The position numbers and the translations under genes are program-made. This document shows, in pieces, positions 10,156 through 22,598 of a stretch of 64,000 bases of DNA. The notes below the pieces were generated by a model. The model did not search any database. It saw nothing but the letters and a program-made list of their open reading frames with translations, and had not been told where the DNA came from. Each line of letters opens with the position of its first letter. The first letter of the stretch is position 1. This stretch comes from Boswellia sacra (taxonomy: Eukaryota > Streptophyta > Magnoliopsida > Sapindales > Burseraceae), in assembly GCA_013180625.2 (NCBI GenBank), contig SNVD02009198.1, positions 1 through 64,000 on the forward strand. Direction: 5' to 3'.

Positions 10156-11577
10156 TCTATAACATGAGGTGACAGCCTAAGTGGTAAAAGAAATACCTAA
10201 TTTTTCATTGTTACAATTTTTTTTTAATTGGATCATATTTGGTAAGTTAAAATCTCAAATTGCGATTTGACTAGAAGAGTTATGTCCTGTAATTAAGAAT
10301 TGTGAAAGATTTTGGAGTGATGGTCTCATAATCAATCATGTCTTTTTTCTTTTGTCAAATTCTTTTCATGGTTTTTCCTCTAATTTATTCACTACAATCT
10401 TATATAGTTAAAACAAATTTCTGAGTTTGAAATAATAGATAAAGATTAATTTTTATAACTGCAATTAAGAACATAATCCAGTTATAGAATATTTAATTAC
10501 CATGGTTGCAAAAACAGTTTGGGTTTTGATTAGTTGCCATGGATAGGACATAACAAGGGTTTTAATTAATTGCCATTGTTATAACCTATAAATAAAATTA
10601 GAAACTTCATTTCAATTTCGAAAACCCTAGGCAAATATAATAAATATTAAGACAAGGATATGGAAAGGCAATATTAATGAGAATTAAAATATTCTTATTT
10701 AGTTAAGAAACATTAATAGTAAGACATTTATAAGAGTATTTTTGAAATTATTTGGAATATAAATATAACTTCATTTTTAAAATATTGTTATTTAAAAAGG
10801 GGCTTAGAAATATATCTAGTGAGGCTTGAATAACAACACTCGGCTCAAATATATAATCATATTATGATGGATTCAAACATTAGATCAACTCATTTTTCAT
10901 AGACGGCTCAAATTAGGGGCAGTACTAAGGACGTGGCCTAAATATTTGATAAGAATGTAGAGGACTTAAATTGAACATTATAATGTTAGGTCAATTTGTC
11001 TAATATCATGTTACAACCTACTTGACCTAAAAGCAATCTGGTAGGAAATGTCCCCGATAATGGTATTTAAACTATTTAACAAAACTACAATCCTATTTCG
11101 CCATGCACTGTAATAACTCTAACACGGAAAGGGCTTGAGACATATATACTAATCCACTACTCTAAGATATCTATGCCACCATAAACCAGAGACTAATAAT
11201 TTCAGGATAGAAAAAGTTTGCTGAGATGATAATATTTCCTATAATATTTGAGACGCACGAGGAGTTTCTCTTAGTTATGGAGAAATCCTAGCTTTCTTGT
11301 TGGTGATTAGAGGAGTCATTTAAGGTTGTTACTTCGAGGTAGAAAGACAGTATTATTATAAGCTAGTCATAGTTCATAATAATAATTTATTGAAATATTG
11401 TTATTAAGTTTAATTTCTATAGTTTTTTATATCTAGTTTTCTCCTTTCTAAATTCAGGATTTCAGTAAGCAAAGAAGATCAGCTAATCCGCTCTTATATA
11501 ATAATAAACCAATACTGTTAAAGAATATGGCTACATCTTTGACTGCACCAAAACTAATTCTCTATGGTAAATGCAAT
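10156..11577. other. AT-rich non-coding DNA, nothing recognised
   Basis: No long open frame, terminal repeat or recognisable RNA gene was seen on either strand. Confidence 0.6.
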
Positions 11578-11831
11578 GAACAAACTCACAATCTGGAGGG
11601 GAGGAACAAACAGCAGCTTTGGTCTTAGGGGAAATAATCCCAACTTCACTCCAGCTTGTACTCTGCAAGTTCATGGAGACAGCAAAGCCCTTTTTGAGAA
11701 CAATGGTCATTTTAATTATGCAAAATAAGACTGCTGAGCCAATTACTGCTGATCAAAGATTGTTGCAGAATGGACTTGTTTTCCAGCAAGAATTTACAAT
11801 CAGATCATTTGAGATAGGAAGAGATTTTTGA
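11578..11831 (+). pseudogene. Fragment resembling acyl-ACP thioesterase B (FATB)
   Basis: Two overlapping frames read NSSFGLRGNNPNFTPAC (Ser/Asn-rich, transit-peptide-like), then RLLQNGLVFQQEFTIRSFEI. The motif GLVFxQxFxIRSxEIGxD is characteristic of the start of the plant FATB hot-dog domain, a plastid enzyme releasing saturated fatty acids from acyl carrier protein. After GRD the frame ends in TGA at about 11829. A frameshift lies between the two parts near 11727. The rest of the roughly 400-residue enzyme is absent, so this is a captured or decayed fragment. The family call rests on this one motif. Confidence 0.5.
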
Positions 11832-11872
11832 GACCTTGATGAATTATGTATAGGTTTTGCATACATTTGCTT

Positions 11873-12091
11873 TCAGTAATCATCCGGATCAATGGCATGA
11901 TGATATTTCTTATAGAAACCTTGATTCATAGTCTTACCATCTGGCTTTTGCTTGTCTAGGAAACGGTACTTAAGTAACCTAACATTTGATGTTTGTTGTT
12001 TATGGGCGGATGGTTGTGGTTCATCACTAGGGATACGTTGAGAGGTTAAAGTTAAACATCCATAGATGGGTATCCTATTCCATCTTGACAA
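11873..12091 (-). CDS. Short open frame of unknown nature
   Basis: Seventy-two codons (ending NQGFYKKYHHAIDPDDY) with plausible composition but no family I recognise. It lies just downstream of the FATB-like fragment in the opposite orientation and may be a fragment of another gene. No promoter or partner exon was identified. Confidence 0.2.
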   Translation of the reverse strand: MSRWNRIPIYGCLTLTSQRIPSDEPQPSAHKQQTSNVRLLKYRFLDKQKPDGKTMNQGFYKKYHHAIDPDDY

Positions 12092-12587
12092 GTGAGGCCA
12101 CCATTAATAAACTTTGGCTAATACACATACACACACACGAATTGAGAGTTACGTCGAGGTGTCTATCTCGAAAGAATATCATAATGAAAAAGAAAGATGA
12201 AAATCTTCCTTTATGTTCATCAAGATTTAGGGACTTTTACAAAAGTATTGCGTTTGTATATTAATTTATTAATCAAGTAAGAAAAAGATGGTTACTTTTG
12301 TTACCATATATATATGATTCTATCATATATATGATTGATATGATTCTCCTCCATATATATATGATTGATATGATTCTCCTCCATATATATATGATTCTAT
12401 CATATATATGATTGATATGATTCTACTTTAATTTAGGCTAATCAATCATCATTATTGAGATTATTTTCTTTCCTTGTATATATGATTTACTGCTATTTTG
12501 TAATTGTATCAAACCTATAAAATGGCTGGTCATAGTACCTTGTAATTCATTCAGATCAATATATTTTCCTTCATTATATTCAATATG

Positions 12588-12599
12588 GTATCAGAGTCA
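12588..12599 (+). promoter_or_regulatory. Copia primer-binding site (tRNA-Met)
   Basis: TGGTATCAGAGT immediately follows the LTR end at 12587 on the plus strand. Only about 130 bp separate it from a plus-strand polypurine tract (12721-12729), so this side is a severely deleted element. Confidence 0.8.
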
Positions 12600-12705
12600 T
12601 GTCTTTAATTTTTTACTCCAGCCAATTTGTTCAAATTCTTCAAGAAAAGTCATCCTCCAGGACGGTTTCGTGAGTTGATTTCCAAACTCAAGTTAGCTTC
12701 TATAT

Positions 12706-12990
12706 CACCAACTTGAGTTTGAGGGGGGATGTTACCATATATATATATATATGATTCTATCATATATATACCATATATATACCTCAAACTCAAGTTGGTT
12801 ATATATATATATATGATAGAATCATATATATATATATATATGGTAACATCCCCCCTCAAACTCAAGTTGGTGATATATATATGAAATCATATATATATCA
12901 CCAACTTGAGTTTGAGGTATATATATGGTATATATATGATAGAATCATATATATATATATGGTAACATCCCCCCTCAAACTCAAGTTGGT
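12706..12990. repeat. Alternating polypurine-tract/LTR-start palindromes
   Basis: The motif CAACTTGAGTTTGAGG occurs five times in under 300 bp: plus at about 12709, minus at about 12783, minus at about 12855, plus at about 12902 and minus at about 12973. Each is joined to TA-rich LTR-start DNA. The copies form nested inverted repeats able to fold into long hairpins. The unit is the 3' end of the copia element (polypurine tract plus LTR start). Confidence 0.8.
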
Positions 12991-14400
12991 GATATAGAAG
13001 CTAACTTGAGTTTGGAAATCAACTCACAAAACCGTCCTAGAGGATGACTTTTCGTAAGAATATCAGCTGGTTGATCAATAGAAGAGATTGAACTGAGTTG
13101 GATAGTACCACGGACAGTATGTTGTCGTCCGCTTGGTACGCTCATGAAAAACATCATTGCGCGCAATTTGAATGGCACTACGATTGTCACAATAAAGTGA
13201 CGTAGCATGAGTATGAGTGATTCCCATATCTTCAAGTAATCAACGAAGCCATAGAAGCTCTTGTGTAGTATCAGCAATAACACGATATTCAGCCTCAGTA
13301 CTAGATCGTGCTATAACAGTTTGTTTCTTACTTCACCAAGAAATAAGAGTTTCCTAAGAAAAAGCAGAAGCCTATAGTTGATCGTCGATCAGTAGGGTCA
13401 CCAGCCCAATCAGCATCAGAATAGGCAGTCAATTGAGGTTTAGAAATAAAAACTTTATCAATGTCAATAGGGAACAGTGAAACAGAATGATCATTGAAGA
13501 AAGGAGATTCAAAAATATAAGAGACTTCAAATTTGGACATCGAGGAGAACATTTTATGCTCCCAAAAAATAACATGACAAGAAATACGAAGACGCTTGGA
13601 GACAGGATCCCAACATCTGTAACCTTTATGTTCAATACCATAGCCCAAGAAACAACAAAGACGAGCTCGAGGTTCTAACTTGGTGCGTTCATGAGGTTGA
13701 AGAAGGACAAAACAAACACAACCAAAGACCTTAAAAATATTATAATCATGAGGATTACCGAAAAGACGTTCATAGGGTGAAACATTACCAATGATAGGAG
13801 AAGGTATACGATTGATTGCATAAACAGCTGTTAGTGCAGCTTCACCCCAAAAACGTTCTGGACATGAGGCAGAAATTAAAAGGGCAAGAACAGTTTCTAG
13901 TATATGCCTATGTTTTCTTTCGGCTCGACCATTTTACTGAGATGTATAAGGACAAGAAAAATGAGAAACGGTTTCGTTTTCTCGAAGAAACATTTGAAAT
14001 TTGGAATCCCTATACTCCATGGCATTATCAGCACGAAAAATTTTGATTGATCGAGAAATTTAAGTTTTGACCATATTAACAAAGTTGCGATAGATGGTAG
14101 GTAATTCAGACCTATTTTTCATGAGATAAAACCATGTAAAATGAGAATAGTCATCAATAAAAATAACAAAATATTTTGAACCACCCATAGTAAGATTTGG
14201 TGAAGGTCCCCAAATATCAAAATGAATAAGATCAAATGGAGCAACCGAAATAGATTCACTATTTTTAAAAGGTAAAGCAGTTTGTTTAGCAAGTTGACAT
14301 GATAAACAATCAATATTTTCATCATAAACTGTACCTAACAAACCACTAGATTTTAAAAGTTGAAAACAACCAAGAGAGACATGACCAACACGTGAATGCC
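12981..14400 (-). pseudogene. Copia integrase fused to RNase H, RT deleted
   Basis: Integrase core is visible at 14060-14341 (CLSCQLAKQTALPF, then FDIWGPSPNLTMGG, IDDYSHFTWF). At 13328-13648 the integrase end (GYRCWDPVSKRLRISCHV) passes within the same frame into RNase H (QLTAYSDADWAGDP). The whole reverse transcriptase is therefore missing by an internal deletion. RNase H ends near 12981 (QPADILTKSHPLGRFCELIS) after several stops. The element cannot move on its own. Confidence 0.8.
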
Positions 14401-15842
14401 AAAGACTTAATGATCAAAGACTTAATGATGACTTTGTTGTAGTGGATGCTATATTGGATTTATTTGATATTGATGAAGGAAGATGAAGATTCATGAGCTC
14501 AAATAGATGACCCACTCTACGGCCTGTCCCAAGAACCTTGCCCGTCTGTGGATCCTGAACACAACAACCAGAGGAAGAAAAAGTAACATTAAGACCAAGT
14601 TCACATAATTGACCCACAGATAGAAGATTTAATGTGAGGTTTGGAATGTACAAAGTATTTGGTAACTCTAAAGTAGAAGTAGAAATATGACCGACATGGC
14701 TAACATGCATTAAAGAACCATCAGCAGTATTAATAACTGGCATGTTAGAATAACAATATTTGGAACAAAAAATATTAGAATCTGAAGTCATATGATTGTA
14801 ACAAGCAGAATCAAAGTACTATGATGGATTACCTAAGTTAGTAGTTAACGCAGAAATTGAGGAATTACCAGACTTGGAAAGAACCTGTTGAAGAATAGAC
14901 TCAAGATTACTAATAGAAAAGGTTTGGGAAGAGGAACTAGTACTGAAACCTTGATTATTATCTTCAACAACACAGCAGAGAATTGAGACTTACTATTGGG
15001 GTTACCTTTTTGTTTGAATTGACGACTCTGCTTAGGAGGAGCTTTAGGACAATCTTCGGCAAAGTGTCCTAACCCAATCTTACGACAATAGCAACAAATG
15101 CGGGTAGGACATTCATAAATAAATGTCCAGTCTCATGACAATATTTGCATTCCTGGGAAACTGAGGATTGAGTAACCATGATAGTGTGTGTATTTTGAGT
15201 CTGAAGAGTATTCAAACGAGTCTCTTCAAAGAGAAGTTTAGTAACAGCACTGTCAAGAGAAGGTAGAGGTTGGCGATGGAGCAATGATGTGCGAACTAGT
15301 TCAAACGTGTCATTAAGTGCCATGAGAAACTATACCAAACATTCATGATCTTTGTAAGCCGAAAAATTTGTTGCATCTTGAGAACATGACCATGAAGGTT
15401 CTGATAGTGTCAATTGATCCCAAAGATACTGCATTTGAGAAAGAAATTCATGGATTGATTGACCTGAAGATTGACATAGCTGATGAAGATTGCGTAGAAG
15501 TTGATACTGATGAGCCAAATCTGTTGTGCTATATCTAATTGACAAAAAATCCCACAAAGATTTGGCTGTATGAAAACAACCAAATTGAAGATTGATGGAT
15601 GGTATAGATGTATTTCTAAACCATGTAATAATCTGGTGATTTTTTGCATCCCAATCCTCTTGTCGTTCAATGAATTTTTCATCTGATTCATCTTTTTGTT
15701 GGATTGGCTCAAGAAACTCTGCAGTGATATATCGCCATAATTTTCGACCTTTAAGAAAGCTACACATAGACTGGGACCATATAGTATAATTGTGAACATC
15801 AAGAAGAACTTGAATTGGTTGAGCAATATCTAACTTCTCCAT
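14401..15842 (-). pseudogene. Copia gag and protease/pre-integrase region
   Basis: Gag starts at 15842 (MEKLDIAQPIQVLL) and carries the copia gag signature (TIWSQSMCSFLKGRKLW). A damaged zinc knuckle (CKYCHETGHLF) lies near 15140. The region at 14414-14791 reads as the end of the protease and the pre-integrase domain (LYIPNLTLNLLSVGQLCEL). Frames are interrupted near 15330, 15060 and 14800. Confidence 0.8.
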
Positions 15843-16352
15843 TAGAAAATAAATCGTAAAAGGGAGATTTTAATGGGAAGAAATAGATTGACCTGGGATG
15901 ATAATCTGGTTGTGTGGATATTGGACAGCACTAGGGGATAAAATCAAGAAGGAGTTTTGGTATGTGATTTGACTTAATGGCTTGTTAACAAACCCGTGAA
16001 TGAACCATGTGAATGCAACTTGTGATTCTATCATATATATTGTTAACATATATAAATGATTCTATCATATATATGATTGATATGATTCTCCTCCATATAT
16101 ATATATGATTCTATCATATATACTGTTAACATATATATATGATTCTATCATATATATATGATTGATATGATTATCCTTTAATTTAGGCATATAATTAGAT
16201 AATCAATCATTATTATTGAGATTATTTTCTTTCCTTGTATATATGATTTACTGCTATATTTGTAATTATATCAAACCTATAAATTGGCTGATCATAGTAA
16301 CTTGTAATTCATTCAGATCAATATATTTTCTTTCTTTATATTCAATAACTTT

Positions 16353-18835
16353 GATGATTCTTTTAATCATGCACTAACTTTTACTATTCCATTAATAATT
16401 AACAAGTGAGACCATCATCATTATGCTTTCATAAAAGAATTTAGGTTATCGATTTTAGAGGCATTAAAGCAAAAGCAAGAAAATATAAAAGAATCTTGCT
16501 TTTAGGCTTTTAGAGCACCATTACTTTTCAAGAAAGCCTAATTACTTTAATTTTATATATTTTAGCAATTGATAAGGAGTAACGATTAGTCAATACTTTA
16601 GGGGATTGAGGGTCAATGTCTAGATTTATTCAAGTAGTGTAGAATTATTTTTAATTGCAGTAGAAAATCTAAAATAAAATTTTTATTAAGAAGGGGTTGA
16701 TTGTTTATTTAGTGAAACATGAGCAATTCTATGTATACAACCAATCAAAATAATCAATCCATACAATCTGATATGATACAAATTCTTTAGATAAGTAAAC
16801 TGAAAAGAAAATTAAATACTTTTTAATAAATAAAATAGGATCTACCCATTCCATGACTTTATTTCAAGTTAGATTATATAAGTTAGTTGCATATCTAGAG
16901 TTATTCATGACATTTATGGATAGTCTTGAAGTGTTCCTCTTAAGGATATATATTTCTCAGGAAAATCTTATTTAATTTTGTATATTATTATAGCTATGGG
17001 TAACATCAAAAACCACCTCTAAACTTAACCCTCCTATCAAACAGAAAGTTTTTTTTGGGTTTATATCAGCGTGTCGTTACACTTACAATTTTTGTGCCAT
17101 CAAAGTCCAGCTAACGAACCGATTACAGACTAACAAAAGATTGCGAGGACTGTTTTACCCTTATTTGCCTGTGCTAAGAAAAAATTGGGGAACAGTAGAA
17201 GTTGAATCGGATTGCATGTATAGCAATTAATCTCAATCATCTATATTATATTATTGGTATGAATAATTAGATTCAACTATAAATGATACAATAAGTGCAT
17301 TTAGGGTAGGTGTTAAAGATGATTAATGCATTTGTTAGAGGATCCAAATTCCGCCAACATCAACTATCTATTGCAGATAAGACGACCTGTTGGAGGAGAA
17401 ATATATTTCTTCTTCACATAAGCATTCATTGTTAGCTTTGATAATTAAGAATTCTCTAATATGTCTTAGACTAATGCCATGTTTACAAAATTTGTATACA
17501 AATTTGATATGACCTGTATATTATTATGTCAACAAGCAAGAGAATTGAGCGTGTGAGCTGTAGAAGACAGTATGGAAGAGACATTTGTAGCTAATCATTC
17601 GAGCAATGGATAAGCATTAATATATAATATATGGCATCATTACAAATTAATTTAACTAAAAATTCATGAGGTTCTGGGATTAATATAACATTGCTCATTT
17701 TTTTAACTTTGATTTCACAAATAAAAAGGTTTTAGGACATGATGTTATAATTGTAAAAAAAAAAAATAATAATAATAATCATATAGTTGTGGTTAAATCA
17801 GAGAGAAAAAGAAAAGCATACGATAGAATTTAATAATCAACATAAAATAAGCGATATGATATATATTCATGTTTTCTAATTTATAACTTTTCAAGATGGC
17901 TTTTCGTATTAGTACCAGCAAGGAAGTAATCAGTTCAGACCAGAGACTGAGCCATTTTGGGGTAAGAGCCCCACTGAGAAAAATTTTTCCCATAAACTGT
18001 CTTAATCTTAACTCAACATTCATTGGTTTTCAGTTAGTTGTACCCTAATATGTAATCGATAACAAGCCTATTTAATGTTCCAAATTTAAGACATTTTTTT
18101 TTCGTAGTTATTAAAATGCAATAACTTGAAATATTGAACAAGAAACAACATTCATCCAATCAATTACATCATCCTCATAATAGATATAAGTTTATGCTTT
18201 TAGTTTTGACCTATCAAATATAAATATTTTGTTTTTGTCAAAATTATAATGTAACTCATTATTTGGCTTATATAATTAGAAATCATTATTTCATTTCTTT
18301 TTTGTCCTTAAAGATGTAGTATATTAAAAAGGCTAACTTGCAGCAAAAAGTAAATACAACTCAATTTTTTTTAGTTTAATTAATCTTCTCTCTTTTATAT
18401 CATTTACTTTAATTAAATACAGTAGCTAGGATTATCTATAATAAAAACAAACAAAATTTAGGATCATGTGATTATTAATTTTTACTTGTTTGTGATAATT
18501 AACAGATTATTTTTACATTATTAAGTTTATTCAACTATAAAAACTGTCATATGGAATTAATGTACCTTGATTTTTATGACTCTTATATAAGTGATTTCTG
18601 TTTTATGTTATCTTGCTAATATTTTAGATTAAGCAATAAATATATTAATATTGCCCCCACTAAATTAAGACTCTGGCTCCGTCATTGGTTCAGACTATAC
18701 AAGGAAAAGAGAAGAATCAAAAAGAGCTCAGCAGGAAGCTTTATTGAGAATTTTCTTTCCTGCCATCAATTTTCTGCTTAAAAAAAAAAGGCATAACATA
18801 TGCAGTTCACAAAACCATAAAACAAAAAACGAAAA
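16353..18835. other. AT-rich host non-coding DNA with a duplicated block
   Basis: No convincing gene. About 17170-17890 is a diverged copy of 29615-30090, shared through GTTAAAGATGATTAATGCAT and neighbouring sequence. The 76-codon minus frame at 17793-18023 lies mostly in this duplicated block; it lacks a recognisable domain and is not called. Confidence 0.6.
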
Positions 18836-19320
18836 TATATAGGATTCGAAAGCTAGTTTCAATGTTGTAACAAGTATTATAAATAAGGTAGATACGTCCA
18901 AAGCTTGTACTTGAGGTAGCTGCCATTTTGTTTAATATATAATATCCGTTCAAGACTACAAATTGCAAGATGCAAAATCTTTAAAACCAGCAACACACAG
19001 GTAGAGAAATGATAGACCAGACTCCATCCAAAAATTGTTTCTTTCTCTAATATATAAAATCGTTAAAACCAGCCGCACACACTTCACAAGCATTTCAACC
19101 TTTATTTCTAAAGCCAATATATGTTAGCTTTTGCATCTGACCTAATGGGCCAGATGGTGAAGATTTGGGGATAAACGCCAATCACCATCCCTCCCACTGA
19201 TATATAGGGCGCTCAAAACGATACAATTAATAAGGCATTAATGTGATATTATTTTTGTCCAACATTATGTAAACAAAAAGCTCTTATATGCTTGGCGCAA
19301 TCGAGGTTGGACACGGGATT
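18836..19320. repeat. Dispersed host repeat, unit 2
   Basis: Copy of 9703-10155, from AGGATTC through the AATCACCATCCCTCCCA block and on to TTGGCGCAATCGAGGTTGG, where it is cut by copia DNA at about 19320. The corresponding sequence in 24995-25265 continues uninterrupted. Confidence 0.8.
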
Positions 19321-19502
19321 ATTGGATTGTATGTAACAGAGAAAGAATTCAGTTTCATATATTGAGAGAAGCTTGTATCAAAAGTTTTTTGTTTATTCAA
19401 TGCTTGTTAAAATGAGTACAATATACACTGACTTATTTATACAACAATTTGTTATTTTGTAACTAACAACTGCTGACTAGGATAACAGAATACAGCAGCT
19501 CC
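19321..19502 (-). mobile_element. Older copia LTR remnant, part 1
   Basis: Sequence between host repeat unit 2 and the younger copia. With 24601-24662 it makes up a second, diverged LTR split by the nested insertion. No coding content. Confidence 0.55.
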
Positions 19503-19745
19503 AGTTAATTATGGATATTCTAGAAGCAATGATTTATATTTTCTGTATTATGTTCTTGATTAATAATAATGAATACATTGAGTTTCTATATATATGTATT
19601 TTCTACTCTGCCTATAACTAACTACATAACTAACTAGTAGCTTACACAGCAAGCTACTCCATTTTCAGTAACAGAATTGTATCTTGATTTTACTATTCTA
19701 TCCTTATACTATTTCTTATTCCAATTCTATCCTTGTTGTGTCAAT
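19503..19745 (-). repeat. 3' LTR of young copia
   Basis: Pair of 24350-24594. It contains the same CTATATATATG and AACTAACTACATAACTAAC blocks. Confidence 0.9.
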
Positions 19746-19799
19746 AGTCCCCCTCAAGTGCAGCTAGGATGATCTGTTTATATCCTAGCAAAACTTGCA

Positions 19800-20861
19800 T
19801 CAATCTTGTAAGTTGCTTCCTTTTCCTGCTGTGTCAGTATCCCTTCCGGAAATGACTTTTAATCTTTCTTTAAGGAATTCAAACTTTGTTCCAGCTAGAG
19901 CCTTGGTAAGTATATCAGCATTTTGAAACTCTGAAGATACATGCTGAACTTGCAACTGATTTGCCAGCACCTTTTCTCTAATGAAATGCACATCAATTTC
20001 AATGTGCTTTGTTCTAGCATGAAAGACAGGATTAGAAGCAAGAGATTCTGCTCCTTTATTGTCACAATACAGTACTGGAACCTCACTAAGTTTAACACCA
20101 ACTTCATGCAGTAAGCTTTGCAACCAGAGCACTTCAGTTGCAGCAAGTGACATGGCCCGATATTCAGCTTCTGTTGAAGACCTTGCTACCACTTTCTGCT
20201 TCTTTGAACACCAGTAAATTAGGTTGTCTCCTAGATAAACACAGCATCCAGAAGTTGATTTCCTATCATCTAGTGAGCTTGCCCAGTCAGCATCACTATA
20301 AGCTTTGAGTTTTAGAGACTGTACTAGTTTAAACATTAAACCATGGTTTGAAGTCCCTTTGATGTACCTCAGCACCCGTTTACATGCCTGCCAATGCTTG
20401 ACTGTAGGCTGCTGCAGAAACTGACTTAACTTGTTAAGAGCAAAGGATATATCAGGCCTTGTCATAGATAGATATTGCAATGCTCCTATTGTGCTTCTAT
20501 ATAGGCTAGGCTGATCAAATTGTGCACTGTCACGCATTGACAGTTTGCAGTTTGCTTCCAAGGGAGATTGAATACTCTTTGATTCAAACATGTTGCACCT
20601 TTTTAAAAGTTCAACTGCATATTTTCTTTGTGTGAGCATTATACAGTTTTCAGACCTTGCTACTTCAAATCCTAAAAAATAGTTGACTGATCCAAGAGTT
20701 TTCAAGGCAAAAGTCTTATTCAAATCAGAAATCACTTTTTGTATTTGATTGCTATTATTCCCAGTCACCAATATATCATCAACATAGACCAGTAGTAATA
20801 TAATTGTGTTGCCAGCCTTGTAAACAAATAAACTTGTGTCTGAACTAGAGGAGATGAACCC
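19800..20861 (-). pseudogene. Young copia RT C-terminal part and RNase H
   Basis: After the TGA at about 20860 the frame continues with the catalytic YVDD box (LLLVYVDDILVTG, about 20770-20800) and RT thumb. RNase H follows (LKAYSDADWASSLDDRKST, then SSTEAEYRAMSLAATEVLWL), with the C-terminal HFIREKVLANQLQVQHV block typical of copia RNase H. It ends at 19800, next to the polypurine tract. Confidence 0.9.
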
Positions 20862-22598
20862 TCACTGAAGCACAGCACTCTTGAGCTTGTCAAACCAGGC
20901 TCTGGGTGCCTGCTTCAATCCATATAATGACTTGTGAAGATGACAGACATGATGAGGATGAGATGTATCAATAAAACCCTCTGGTTGAACCATGAAAACA
21001 ATTTCTTGAAGCTCACCATTTAAGAAGGCATTGTTAATATCTAGTTGTTGAATATCCCACCCAAATGTGACTGCCAATGAAAACATAACTCTGATTGTGG
21101 ATGGCTTTATAACAGGACTAAAGGTTTTAAAATAATCCAGACCAGCAGTTTGCTGAAAGCCTTTTGCAACTAATCTGGCTTTGTACCTCTGAATTGTGCC
21201 ATCTGGATTTGATTTAACTTTGAACACCCACTTGTTTTCAACAATGTGCATACCAGGTGTTGGAGGTACAAGTGTCCAGGTTTTATTGTTTTGTAAAGCT
21301 TGGAATTCTTGCTGCATAGCAGAAAACCATTTTGGATCTGCTAAAGCATCTTGTGTTGATGCTGGTTCAAGAGATGAAAGGGAGGAATTAGTGGTTATGG
21401 CTGTATAGGCATGTGTCTTAGGTTTGAAAATACCAGCTTTGGATCTTGTAGTCATAGGGTGAGTATTAGGTAAGGGTAAGTTTGGAGAGGGAGCTTGTGT
21501 GACAGGGTTGATGTTGCTGACAGAATGAGTACTGGTATTAGTAGGGGAATGTGAAGCAGGGATGAAATCTGGACTAGGCTGAGGATCATAGGAGATTGGT
21601 GATGTACTAGATGTAGGAGAGGTAATTGTGTGTGTTTTGGATGGACAGACAGGATCAGGGAGTATCCAAGGACCTGAACTGATTGAATTTAGAGGGAAGG
21701 AATGAGAAGAGCTTGATGAATCTGTGAGAAACCCTGTCTTGAAGGGAAATTCAGTTTCATTAAATGACACACTCTTGGCAATATATATTCTTCCAGAAGG
21801 ATGTAAGCATAGATATCCTTTGTGAGATGCACTATAGCCAATAAAAACACAAGTGGCAGTATGGAATGAGAATTTGTGTGAATTGTATGGTCTGAGATTA
21901 GGATAACAAGCACAGCCAAATACTCTAAGTATTTTGTAATCAGGAGGTGAATGAAAAAGAACAGAATAAGAAGATTGAAAACTTAAGGTTAAGGAGGGTA
22001 ACCTGTTGATTAAGAACACAGCTGTGTGAAATGAGAACCACCAGAATTTAAGAGGTAGTGAAGCTTGAGCTAATAGAGTCAGACCTGTGCTTACAATCTG
22101 TCTGTGCCTGCGTTCCACAACTCCATTTTGTTGATGAGTGTGTGGACAAGGGTGTCTAAATGCAATGCCAAGTTCTTGAAGAAATGGTGCAAGTGGTCTG
22201 TATTCTCCCCCCCAGTCAGATTGCAAACATTTTAATTTCCTATCAAACTGCCTTTCAACAAGTGTGAGAAATTGTTTAAACACAGTTGAAACTTCAGCCT
22301 TGGATTTGAGAGGGAAAATCCAGATATACCTACTGAAATTATCTACAAAACTCACATAATAGGTATAGCCTTCAGCAGATTTTACTGGAGAGGGACCCTA
22401 GAGATCCGAATGCACAATGTCAAGAGGATTTGCAGCTCTATTATTAGAAATTGGATAAGAGTCATGGCATTGCTTGCCAAATTTACAGGATTCACAAAAA
22501 CACTCAGCATTATTAACACACTTAGACAATTGAATTGAAGAAGACAGCTTCTGGAGTGTTTGGAAATGTGGATGTCCCAATCTCTTATGCCAGAGAAT
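20862..22598 (-). pseudogene. Young copia integrase and RT N-terminal part
   Basis: It contains the HHCC-type pre-integrase (WHKRLGHPHF and CESCKFGKQCH), the integrase core (VDNFSRYIWIFPL, LQSDWGGEY, HTHQQNGVVERRH) and the start of reverse transcriptase (KWVFKVKSNPDG, QQLDINNAFLNGEL, KSLYGLKQAPRAWF). In-frame TAG near 22393-22400 (HSDL*GPSP) and TGA near 20859-20864 each sit where the family normally has Trp, consistent with G-to-A decay of TGG codons. Confidence 0.88.

Larger units (their letters stand above)
12299..16347. mobile_element. Ty1-copia insertion with inverted interior
   Basis: Bounded by plus-oriented LTRs at 12299-12587 and 16041-16347 (TGTTAMCATATA start, ATATTCAATA end) and a 5-bp target duplication ACTTT at 12294-12298 and 16348-16352. 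Between them, gag, protease, integrase and RNase H read on the minus strand, opposite to the LTRs. A plus primer site is at 12588-12599. No minus-strand primer site or LTR is seen upstream of gag (15843-16040). The single shared target duplication argues for one insertion whose interior was inverted or built by template switching. Confidence 0.75.

Noticed and set aside
12650..12865. 71-codon minus frame
   Set aside because: It is translated TA-rich LTR sequence (Tyr-Ile repeats).
12300..12970. CRISPR-like or satellite array
   Set aside because: The repeats are LTR-edge and TA-rich pieces in alternating orientation with no uniform spacers; this is a plant genome.
17793..18023. 76-codon minus frame
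   Set aside because: No domain, and it lies mostly in duplicated non-coding DNA whose other copy (about 30050) does not keep the frame.
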